A stretch of DNA of 64,000 bases from Rhinopomastus cyanomelas (Eukaryota; Chordata; Aves; Bucerotiformes; Rhinopomastidae). The stretch spans positions 1-64,000 of the forward strand of contig VXBP01008209.1 of the NCBI GenBank assembly GCA_013400115.1, read 5' to 3'. The notes beneath the pieces are model-generated. The model did not search any database. It was not told the origin of the DNA and saw only the letters and a list, made by a program, of their open reading frames with translations. The first letter of the stretch is position 1; each line of letters starts with the position of its first letter. Positions 12,801 to 24,800 of the stretch are shown in pieces. Both the position numbers and the translations under genes were made by a program.

Positions 12801-15800
12801 GAGGGAGAAGAGGAAAGGAGAAGCAGAAGGCGACAAGGACATAGGAGGTTGCATATAAACATCAGAAGGACCTTCTTCTCAATGATGGTGACAGAGCACT
12901 GGAAGGGGCTGCCCAGGGGGGTTGTGGAGTCTCCTTCTCTAGAGACATTTAAGACCCACCTGGACTGTTCCTGTGCAACTTGGTCTAGGAGATCCTGCTT
13001 TCAGGCTGGATGATCTTTTGAGGTCCCTTCCAACCCCTAATGATTCTAATGACACTTCCCAGTCAGAGCCAACTGCAGTGAGTTGGTTTGGTACCACGTA
13101 GAGGATTGTGGACCCAGACATGAGAGAGAGAAGCTCCTGGGATTTGTCTGTGCTCATTAGTAACAGATAGATCTCCACTCCTGGGTCTTGCTCCAGATTT
13201 GTTGTCCTTCCTCTCTTCGTTAGGTGGAACCAGCTGGATTTGGCCATCGTTCTCCTGTCGATCGTGGGAATCACGCTGGAGGAGATCGAGATGAACGCGG
13301 CGCTGCCCATCAACCCCACGATCATCCGCATCATGCGGGTGCTGAGAATAGCAAGAGGTACGAGCCGCTCGCTCCGTAGGTCTCCAGCCGAAACCTCCAC
13401 GCGTGGCCATTGGTTCTTCTGCTGCTTCAGGGTGACCTGGGGGCATTAGGAGATGAGGTTCAGCTGCGTGGGGGTTCTAGTGGCCTCTTAGATGGGTCTC
13501 TAACCAACCTGGGACCATAGATCTGTGGTGCCAATACCAGGTGAGAGCAGGAAGTGGTGCAGAAGGGGCAATCAAAGCTCAAGATGATGCTCTACACCGA
13601 TGAAGCACCTCCCCATCGCTCCCAGTTCCCTGCTAGGGCTCACTGGAGGTCTTTCGGCTTTTGGGTTGTTTTACAGATGTTCTTCTTCACACTACCTGGT
13701 GTGAGAAGCCGTCAGGGTGATCAGGGGTCTGGTGGGCTCTGCCAGAAGGCAGAGCTTGCCATCCATCTGAGTAGATGCAAGAGGCTATAAACCCTCCCCA
13801 CCAGCTCTGAGACTGGACTGTCCTGATGGGTTTTGCTTGAAGTATTTCCCAGCCCCGCTGAGTGGGTTCTGATTCTCCTTGTAGTGTTGAAGCTGCTTAA
13901 AATGGCCACGGGGATGCGAGCTCTGCTGGACACGGTGGTACAAGCCCTTCCCCAGGTAAGCCCCCACGCCTCTCCCGTTGGCCAGGTTGCTCCCCTTTCC
14001 TGCCAGCTCTGTGTTGGGTGGCCACTAGAAGCCGTTTGGGGAGGGGATTGGCTTCTTCTGGTGCCACCGGTGCCTTGGCGGTGGTTTTGCATGGTACATC
14101 CTGCTCGTGGAGTGTGTGTTGGGTGGGAGAACTGGGATGGTGGAAGAGAAGTTCACTGAGAGGCAGAGCTCTTGGGAAACACAGGTTTCACTGCCAAGCT
14201 GAGGAAACACAAGGACAAGCTGATGGTGAGAGCAGACAGCTTCCAGCTCAGCAGCTTCCCTTGAGAGACAGGAGCAACAGCTCTTGACAGAGGAGCTGCA
14301 GAGCCCAACAGCCCAACAGGGGAGAAGCTTCTGAGTATTAAAAGCTTGAGGTGGGGTCTCAAATCACCATGTTCTCCTAAGCTGCAAGAGGAACAACCAT
14401 CGTGCCAGTTGCAATGATGTTGGAGAGAAGCCTTCAAGGGTTCAGGTCCCGGGACCGATTTTCTGCTTAATTGAAGAAAGAAAGAAAGAAGCCTTTGGCA
14501 ACTTGAAAGTTCCTCAAAAAGATCTCAAGGAGGATTCCAAGAGGTTTAGGGTTCTTTTGGTTTTACAGTCTGATTTAAATCTAGTGTAAGTCTAATTTAA
14601 GCCTTATTTAAAGTCTTGAGTCTCATTTAAGGTGTGTTCTGCTAGCCTGTGGGTTTGATGGTCTCCATCCTGATCTCTCAGCCTCACACCTTCCAATTTC
14701 ACGTGTCACCAGGATCCTGTATCCCAGCAGACAGCACATTTACTGGAATTCTTGATTAGAAATACTTGCTGCCGTGCTTTACCCAGGAGGAAGTGCCAGT
14801 ATGAGGTGCTGGGCTGCCAGGAATGAGACAGAGAAACTTCTTCTCTGAGTTGGCAGTCGAGAAGCAGCAGCTTCAAGATGCACACGCATGGCCAGAGCAG
14901 CCCTTAGTTGTCAACCCCTCCAAAACATCCCACAGCTCCATGCTGGAAGGAGCTTTGTGCTGCTGGAGACACAGGGACACAGCAGAGCCCGCGGTGGGAA
15001 ATCAGGACTTGAGTAGCCTCAGGTGTCTGCAGAGTCATCGGACACATCTGCACCAGGAGACGACATCTCTTCCAGAGCAGGAGAGTCCAGAACATTAGGC
15101 ACGGGCCAGAGGTTGAACCTTGATGGGGCAGCATTTAGCTCCTGTGGTTTCCAGCAGCTGCAGTGGTGTCTGCAGGAGCAGAGCAGAAGCAGCCCCCCCA
15201 GGACATGCAGGACAGCAGGAGGGGGGGCTTTGCTGGGCGTGCGATGAGGAGAGTCGCTTCTCTGGCCGCTGAGTGGGGCGACTCCAAGGCTTTTGCAGGG
15301 GTGGGTGACAGATCCAGCTGGGATGTGCTCTGGTAGCACCTCATGCTGCTCTTACAAGTAGGATGGAGGACGCTGCCCCTCTTCCCCTCAGAGGTTTCTG
15401 CCAGCAGCATGTGGTGACCACGATGCTGGAAAACGATGAGCAATGAGGAAGAGCAGATACTGACCCGTGTCTCCATCTTCTCTTCTTGGCTACTTCCAAG
15501 TGTTTTGGGGCATCAAGAGTACCTCCAAGATGTTCTTCATCCCTGCTTCACTCCCTGCAGGCCACAGCCTCCCCTCAACACTGGAGCCACAGCAAGTGAT
15601 GGATCACACCAGGCTGCCAGAGGAAGGGGTTATCTGCAGTTTTCTCTGCCCAGCCAAAGGCACCAGTCAGGGGGAGTTTGATGGATGAACAGAGCATGGG
15701 CTGACCTGTTCGGAGCTGCTAGAGCAGAACCACTTCTCAGAGCCTGCTCGGGTGACCGGGTGCCAAAGCTGAGGTTGCTGGCCAGAGCTGGATCTCTGTC

Positions 15801-18800
15801 CCTGATGGAGAGTCCAGCACAGGCATCCCAGCCTGTGGCTGCTGGAGGAGCGCGCCTGGATGTGCTCCCATTCCTCCCAGCAGCATGATTCATGCAGCAT
15901 TTTCTTCATGTCTGGTCTTAGAAGGTCTCTGAGTGCTTCAGAGACACTCATTACCTACCCACAAGGGTATTAGGGATGGGTACGTTGAGTTACAGGAGAG
16001 GGATGACTCAGGCAGGGTCACAGGCACATCCAGTCTGCCTTCTCTGCTGCGTGGCAGCCACTGGCCAACCTCACTGCCCCCACCTCAGCCCAGCCCTGGC
16101 ACTGTGCACTGGGTCCTTCTCCACTCAGTCTTCACAGGATCACAGAGCATTAGGCATTGGAAGGGACCTCCTTCCCATATTGATCAACATCCATGGGGTC
16201 ACCCCTCAGGCTCCTTTTTCCAGCTCCAGAGCCCCAGCTCCCTCAGCCTCTCCTCATCAAGGAGATGGTCCCCTCCCTCCATCACCCCTGTGGCTCTGCT
16301 CTGGACTCTCTCCAGCAGCCGTGGATATGGTAAGGGTGGGTGTGAGGAGGATGGAGCCAGGCTCTGCTCAGGGGCACCCAGTGACAGGACAAGGGGCAGC
16401 AGGTGTGAGCTGGAGCAGAGGAGGTTCCACATCAGTGTGAGAAGGACCTTGTTCCCAGTGAGGGTGGCAGAGCCCTGGCAGGGGCTGCCCAGGGGGGTTG
16501 TGGAGTCTCCTTCTCTGGAGACATTTCAAACCCTCCTGGACTGTTCCTATTGAACTGGATCTAGGGGATCCTGCTGTGTCAGGGGGATGGGACTGGCTGA
16601 TCTCTCAAGGTCCCTTCCAATCCCAAATGCTCTGTGATTCTGTGAGAACAGAGAAGCATCAACCACAGAGATGACTTTGCACATGGGAGACTCCCCCACA
16701 CCAGAGACATCTCTGAGTCTTCTGAAGCAGAACCATGAAGGGGAGGCAGGGTGCTGGATGCCAGGGGAGGTGACGATCAGTCCCTGGCCACCGGTCCCCT
16801 CATTCGTTTGTGTTTAAAATGTGCTGGAACCGTTGAATTCATGACCTCTGCTTGCCTGACCCTTGTTCTGCTTTCTCCTTGTGTAGGTAGGGAACCTTGG
16901 CCTACTTTTCATGCTCCTGTTTTTTATCTATGCTGCCCTGGGAGTGGAACTGTTTGGCAAGTTGGGTGAGTAATGTCCCTGACACCATTCATCTCATCCG
17001 CTTGGTGTCGACTCGGTGTCGGGCTGTTTCCTTTCTTCTCCCTCTCACTCTTGAGCCTTCGTGGCTCGCGGGCTGAAGATTAAAGGCTTCTCTTGCTCTC
17101 GAGGTCACGGGTGATGCACGAGGATGCGGTCCAGAACCTGTCTAACAGGCACACACAGGCACGTTGAGCCCCCTTGGCTCCAGAGGAGCTTCCTGGTGTT
17201 TGACTAGAGTTGTCCCACGCGGCTGCGGCCGCAGAGGTGGGAGTTTGCTGCTTGAGACAGACCACGCGTCTGCGAAGCTGGATGGTGGTCAGATTCGTGC
17301 TGGAGAGGTGCCACCATAAACACGTCCCTCCTCAGAGCTTCCACCACACTCCATTAGTCTTCTGCTCTTGGCTACTATGGACCTTCCAGCTGGCCAAGTC
17401 TTGTCTGTTGTTTCACTCAGCGTCACCCTCCCCTTTGTCCGCATCAGTCAGGAGGCGTCTGCTGGTTTCTGAGGTCCAGCATCATCTGCTCCTCTGGCCT
17501 GAGGGTACCCTGGGGCTGATTGTGATGTGGCCACCCCTAAAATGAGCATCAGGTGGATTCAGAGAGAAAACGCTGCAGCCCCACCTTGTCCAGCTTAGCC
17601 AGACCATGGGTGTAGAATCACAGGATGGTTTAGGCTGCAAAGGACCTTGAAGATCATCTAGTTCCAACTAGAAAATCACAGAATCACAGACTGGGTTGGG
17701 TTGGGAAGGAGCTCAGAGCTGACCCAGCACCAACCCCCTGCTGTGGGCAGTGACACCTCTCACCAGAGCAGGGTGCCCACAGCCCCATCCAACCTGGACT
17801 TGAACCCTTCCAGGGATGATGGAGCAGCCACAGCCTCCCTGGGCAGCTGTTCCAGTGCCTCAGCACCCTCCCAGGGAGGGACTTCTGCCTCAGATCTCAT
17901 CTCAATCTCCCTTCTTTTAGCTTGAACCCATCCCCCTGGTCCTATCACCAGAGCCCCTCAGAAAAAGCCCCCCTCCAGCTTTCCTGTAGCCCCCTTCAAG
18001 TACTGAGAGGCCACTGTAAGGATCCCCCTGGAGCCTTCTCGTCTCTGAGCTGAACAACCCCAGCTCTCAGCCTGTCCTCACAGCAAAGATGCTCCAGCCC
18101 TCTAATAATCTTCATGGCCCCGTGTTGGCCTTGTCAGCATTTGCCTCCCAACGAGGGCTTCAGCAGCATCAGAAGGACCCTTCCCCACAGCAGCTTTATG
18201 GTTGCCATTACTCCCCTTCAGGAGTAGATGTGGCTTTGGCCACCCAGATCCCAAGACAGAGCTCCCCCACCTCTGTGGTGGCCTGTCCCAGGGCTGCTGG
18301 ACCCTCCAGATGAAAACAACTTCCCTAACATCAACCCTGGACCTCCTAAGCCACAGTGTGGTGTTGTCCCTCTGCCTGCACTGAGCACCGTTTGGCCACC
18401 CAAAGGTGGAGGCCACCACGAGGTCACCACCAGCCACTCCTCCCTGATGCCAGTGTCACTCATCACAGGGGTCTCACCACCAGGTCTGGGGTCTGCTTGG
18501 AGTGAGCTCTGGCAACTGGGGCTTCCCTGACCTGCTTCTGCTTCTCTCTCCTCAGACTGCAGCGAAGACAATCCGTGCGAAGGTCTGAGCCGACACGCAA
18601 CCTTCACCAACTTCGGCATGGCCTTCCTCACCCTCTTCAGGGTGTCAACGGGGGACAACTGGAACGGGATCATGAAGGTGTGTGAGAGGTTTCTGCCTGG
18701 GGACTCTCTCTGTCGAGCTCTGGGGATGGATTTCAAACCAATGTTGGCAGCTCTTGTGTGAAAACAAAAGAGGTCTCCTTTGGAAGCATCACCAAGTGGT

Positions 18801-21800
18801 TGAGGGAGGGGATTCTCCCCCTCTACTCCTCACTGGGGAGACCCCACATGGAGTCCTGGGTCCAGTTATGGAGTCTCCAACATCAGAAGGACACAGAGCT
18901 CCTGGAAGGGGTCCAGAGGAGAGCGACTCAAATGATCAGAGGGCTGGAGCAGCTACCTTGTGAGGACAGGCTGAACAAGTTGGGGTTGTTCAGCCTGGGG
19001 AAGAGGAGGCTCCCAGGTGACCTTCAAGCAGCTTTCCAATCTCTGAAGGGGGCTACAAGAAAGCTGGGGGAGGGCTTTTGACAGGGGTGGTAGAGAAAGG
19101 CCAAGGAGAAAGGGTTCCAGACTTGAAGAGCAGATATTGAGGTTGGCCATGAGGAACCAACTCTTTGCTGTGAGGGTGGGGAGATGCTGGAGCAGGTTGC
19201 CCAGGGCAGTGGTGGCTGCCCCATCCTTGGCAGTGTCAAAGGGCAGGTTGGCTGGGGCCCTGAGTGACCTGCTCTGGTGAAGGGGTCCCTGCCTGTGCAG
19301 GGGGGTTGGAACTGGGTGATCTGACAGTTCTGGTGGCTGGGAGAATCTGTGCTTTTGGGACACAACATGACCCTCCTCCTTGTAGACGATGTAGTTCGTG
19401 ATGTCCTCGCTTGGGAGACCCCATAGCTCTCTACATCTGTCTGAAAGGACACTGCAGAGGTGCTGGTGCTGGGCTCTTCTCACAGGTCATTAGCCACAGA
19501 AGCAGGGGGAAGGGCTTCCAGCTTCACCAGTGGAGGGTCAGACTGGCCATCAGGAAGAGATTCTTCATGGACACAGTGGTCAGGCCCTGGGATGGACTGC
19601 CCAGGGTGGTGGTTGAGTCTCCATCCCTGCATGTGTTTAAAAGTCACTTAGATGTGGTGTTGGGGGATCTCGTTTAGGGGTGACCTTGTAGAGTAGGGTT
19701 GATGGTTGGACTTGATGATCCCAGAGGTCTTTTCCAACCTGAATGGTTGTGTGATTTTCTTCTCTCCATCATGATTGTATCTCCAAGCCATCGAGTCCAG
19801 GCTTCTCTCCTCAGCAGGTTGGCTCTGATGTTTGTGTATCTGGAGGCCAAGCAGAGCCCCAGCCTCATGAAGCCCCTCCTCTCCCTCACTGTTGCAGGAC
19901 ACTCTGCGGGAGTGCACGCGGGAGGACAAGCACTGCCTCAGTTACCTGCCCGTGATCTCCCCCGTCTACTTCGTCACCTTCGTCCTCATCGCCCAGTTCG
20001 TCCTGGTCAACGTGGTGGTGGCGGTGCTGATGAAGCACTTGGAGGAAAGTAACAAGGAGGCCAAGGAGGATGCTGAGATGGATGCTGAGATCGAGCTGGA
20101 GATGTCCAGAGGAGCAACCACCTCAGGCAGCAGTGGGAGCAGAGGAGGTGCAGTGGCCCCGGAGAGCAGGACACCCTACAGAGGTCAGGAGGCCATGAAG
20201 TCAGTGGTGCAGGTGAAGCCCCAAGGCCTGGTAAGAGATCTCACAAAGCATCTGACCTTCTGCTGCTTTGGGTGGGGAGGGGGACGGGTCTCCCAGGTCA
20301 CTGCTGTCTGATCAGGTGGCAGTCAGAGCCCTGGTGACACAGAGCCAGCGAGGGGGCAGCTTCTCCAGGTCCCTCTACAGCAGAGACGTCACCACCGCCT
20401 CCACATCTCCGGTCATCTCAGGAGGGCTTCAGGAGGTCAAAGGCTGCCTGAAACACATTCTCCAGGGCTAACACTGTCGCAGCCATCATCCTGGGGGAGG
20501 GTTGAGGTCCATCTCTTGCCATTTCCACCCAGTTCATGCAAAGGATATGAATTTTAAGTGGAGAAGGTCCCTTCCCCCGCGTTGGTCCTGGTCACTTCAG
20601 CATTAGCAGCAGCTCCTGAAGCCCTGGCAGTGCCGGGCTCATCCAGCAAAGGGAGGCAGCAGTTCCCTCCACGCAGACACGAACACCCAGCTCAGGTGCT
20701 TTTAGTCCTCTAGAAAAACAGAGCAATCATAGAATCACTGGAAAACACCTTCAAGATCATCCAGGCCACCATCCATCCCACAGCCCCCAACCCCTACCCC
20801 ATCTCCTCAACCACCCGGGCTGCCCGGCTGTTGAACCCCTCCAGGGTCGCTGCCTCCACCCTGTCCCTGGGCAGCCTCTTCCAAGGCCTCCCGGCTCTTC
20901 CTGGGAAGAAGTTGTTCCTCAGATCCAGCCTGACCCTCCCCTGGGCACAACCTGACCCCATATTTGTTTGGGGAGAGGAGCACCATGAGCTCTTGTCTCA
21001 TCCCATGTCAGCAGCGCGTGATGGAGAGCAGCTCTGGAATTGCTCTGGCACCAGGAGCACGAACGACTCTGCCCTGAGATCAGTGTTTGGGGGCACTTGG
21101 GACCATCCATGGTCACAGAATCACAGAAGGGACTGGAAGGGACCTCGAAAGATCATCCAGTCCAATCCCCCTGCCAGAGTGGGATCCCCTAGAGCAAGTC
21201 ACACAGGAACAGTCATAGAATCGCAGAACATCAGGGGTTGGAAGGGACCTCCAAAGACCATCCAGTCCCATCCTCCTGCCACAGCAGGATCCCCTAGATC
21301 CAGTCATTAGGGATGGGAAGGGACCTCCAAAGACCATCCACTCCAGTCCCCCTGCCACAGCAGGATCCCCTAGATCCAGTCACACAGGAACACATCCAGG
21401 TGGGTTTAAACATCTCCAGAGAAGGAGACTCCACCACCCCACCCCATTCTATCCCAGAGAAGCTTTGAGGAGAAGGGCATTGCCCCCCAGGCTGGGCTGA
21501 AAGCATCCCCAAGCAGAACAGCCTGTGAAGTGCTGCCCTTCTGCTGTGTCCTGCGGGTGGGCCCCTTCTTCCTGGACCTCACGTTCTCCTCTGTGGTGGC
21601 CAGGAGGCGGCTGTGCGGTGGGCCATCGGTGGCTCGTTTTCCTCCTGCTGCCGCTCCAGCTCGGGTGGCCCGTTGCCGTCACGGGGCTGCAGCCTCTCTC
21701 TAGGTTGCCAAGAAGAACGGCCACGCCGCCTTTGAAAGCAGAAGGCGGCTGAGAAGGAGGTGGCTGTAAATCCACCACCTTCGCCGGGACGTGATCGAGA

Positions 21801-24800
21801 GGTGACTTGGCAGCGCCGGGCTAGCGCCTGGGCTCGGCAACCCCAAAGCTCTCTGCCAAGCAGAAGGATCCGATGACTCTGAGGTCTTTGTGGCGCTGAG
21901 TGATGCCATCTCCTCCTCTCCTTGCTCTGCAGGCCAGCGCTGCTTCTCCGAGGCCACAGGACTCTCAAACCCTGCTGACGGTCCGCAAGATCTCCGTGTC
22001 CCGCATGCACTCCCTGCCCAACGACAGCTACATGTTCCGCCCGGTGGTGCCAGCGAAAGCCCCCTTCCCCCTCCACGAGGTGGAGATGGAGACCTACCCC
22101 TGCAAAACCCAACGAGGTACCGCAGCTCGGGGAGGGCTCCCTCCCCTCTCCCAGCCAAATCCGTGGGGCAGAAGGGAGCTGTGGTGGGGAGGTGGGGAGG
22201 AAGAGCCTTTGCTGAGCGTGGGATGAGCCAGGATTGTGTCCTTCCATCCGACACCACCAGTAATGACTGTGGTTTCCACCATCCCACATGGTTTGGTGGT
22301 TTCATCATGTCAGCGCATTCGCTCACAGAAGCACAGGACGTCAGGGGTTGGAAGGGACCTCGAAAGATCAGCCAGTCCTGACCCCCCTGCCACAGCAGGA
22401 TCCTCTAGATCCAGTCACACAGGAACATGGCCATGGTCAGCCTGCTCTGACCACTACCAATAGATGACCACTACCAGTAGATGACCAGAGCAGAGACTGG
22501 TCTGACCGCTATCAATAGATGACCACTACCAGTAGATGACCAGAGCAGAGCCTGCTCTGACCACTATCAATAGATGACCACTACCAGTAGATGACCAGAG
22601 CAGAGCCTGGTCTGACCACTACCAATAGATGGCCACTACCAATAGATGACCACTATCAGTAGATGACCAGCACAGAGCCTGGTCTGACCACTACCAATAG
22701 ATGACCACTATCAGTAGATGACCAGAGCAGAGCCTGGTCTGACCACTATCAATAGATGACCAGCGCAGAGCCTGTTCTGACCACTACCAATAGATGACCA
22801 CTACCANNNNNNNNNNNNNNNNNNNNNNNNNNNNNNNNNNNNNNNNNNNNNNNNNNNNNNNNNNNNNNNNNNNNNNNNNNNNNNNNNNNNNNNNNNNNNN
22901 NNNNNNNNNNNNNNNNNNNNNNNNNNNNNNNNNNNNNNNNNNNNNNNNNNNNNNNNNNNNNNNNNNNNNNNNNNNNNNNNNNNNNNNNNNNNNNNNNNNN
23001 NNNNNNNNNNNNNNNNNNNNNNNNNNNNNNNNNNNNNNNNNNNNNNNNNNNNNNNNNNNNNNNNNNNNNNNNNNNNNNNNNNNNNNNNNNNNNNNNNNNN
23101 NNNNNNNNNNNNNNNNNNNNNNNNNNNNNNNNNNNNNNNNNNNNNNNNNNNNNNNNNNNNNNNNNNNNNNNNNNNNNNNNNNNNNNNNNNNNNNNNNNNN
23201 NNNNNNNNNNNNNNNNNNNNNNNNNNNNNNNNNNNNNNNNNNNNNNNNNNNNNNNNNNNNNNNNNNNNNNNNNNNNNNNNNNNNNNNNNNNNNNNNNNNN
23301 NNNNNNNNNNNNNNNNNNNNNNNNNNNNNNNNNNNNNNNNNTGACCACTACCAATAGATGACCAGAGCAGAGCCTGCTCTGACCACTACCAATAGATGAC
23401 CAGAGCAGAGCCTGGCTCCATCCTCCCGACACCCACCCTTCCCCTACTGATCAACACTGATGAGGTCACCCTCTTTTCCTCTAAGCTCAAGAGACCCTCA
23501 GCCTTTCCCCAGCAGGGAATCTCAGGAGAAGGCTGGTGGCTCAGGTGATCTCACTGGGAGAAGCCAGCGCTGGAGGTGCAGAGGACAGGCTGTTGGCTGA
23601 GAGCTCCCCTTTCATGGGAGGGGACCAGCCCTGCCATCGTGGCCGAGAATCGATGAGCTCAATGCGACTAAAAGCCCGAGGCAGGAGGTCTTGACAGAGC
23701 TCTTGTTTCAGGCAGCCTCCAGGCTCAGAGCCCACAGCACGAGGCTCTGAGTAGCTTTGGGAGCATAAAGATGAGAAGCAGCTCTGTGGGGCCTCCTAGC
23801 CCTCGTAAAGAACCTCATCACAGAGAGACCCCCACCGTGAGGGAACCACGAGCTACCCAGAGCCTCTGAGCACCACTTACCCAGCTGTGTCCAAATCTAT
23901 TCCCCTTAAAGGAGCTTTTTTCTCTCTCTCTCTGGTTTGAAGGGAAAAATCAATAAGAACCAACCCACCAGCCTCCCTCAAAGCCCCTCTGCTTCTTGAG
24001 TGGCCCCAAGGACCTGCCCGCAGGGTTTCCTTTGATGCTTGAAAGGCAAGACCAGCTGGGACAGAGGAGCAGAGGGCTCGCAGGCATTTTGGGGGGCTGG
24101 CTACGAGCCCCGTGGTTGTGCAGGCTCTCTGGGCAGCAGTTTGAGCTCCCAGCTCGGTGCTTGTTGTTATTTCACCTGCTGAGCAGAGGAAGCAGAGGTT
24201 GGGTTTCATCTCTGCGGTGGGTGTGGACGAGGGTTTGTGCTGAGGTACAGGAGGGCGTGAGCCAGGGGGAGGACTGGGGTTCAGTCTTCAGCTGGCCCAG
24301 GAGAGACACTCCACCAACATTCATGGGGTCACCTCCCAGGCTCCTGTTCTCCAAGATTCTTCTTTGTAGAAGAAAAACAAGAGAAAGGACAGAAAACTCT
24401 AGAGAACTTCAGTTCCCCTGAGCATGTGAGATTATCACAGGATCATTGAGGCTGGAAAAGCCCTCTGAGCTCAGCCAGACCAGACCAGCACCTACCATCA
24501 CCCCACTGGCCACAACAGGGCACTCAGGGCCACAGCCAGGCTGCCCTTCAATATGACCAGGGATGGGGACTCCCCCACTGCCCTGGGCAGCCCAGGCCAG
24601 GCTCTGAGCACCCTTCCATGAGGAAGGGCTTCCTGACATCCAACCTGACCCTCCCCTGGCAGCTTCAGGCTCTGCCTTCTTGTCCTGGTGCTGGAGAAGA
24701 GCCTGACCCCCACCTGACTACAGCCTCCCTTCAGGGAGTTGGAGAGAAGGTTCCCCCTGAGTCTCCTCCAGGCTCAACACCCCCAGCTCCCTCAGCCTCT

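Larger units (their letters stand above)
22322..23520 (-). mobile_element. CR1 3' fragment split by the minisatellite
   Basis: Antisense tail half 22322-22438 and body half 23405-23520 (gagcagagcctggctccatc onward), separated by the 55-bp array and gap. Confidence 0.85.

Noticed and set aside
20268..20471. Possible alternative coding exon just after the IVS6 exon (frame of 67 codons)
   Set aside because: No convincing acceptor and no similarity to known T-type channel tails; more likely intron.
22749..23432. Long reading frames on both strands across 22.7-23.4 kb
   Set aside because: They consist almost entirely of unresolved bases and minisatellite.
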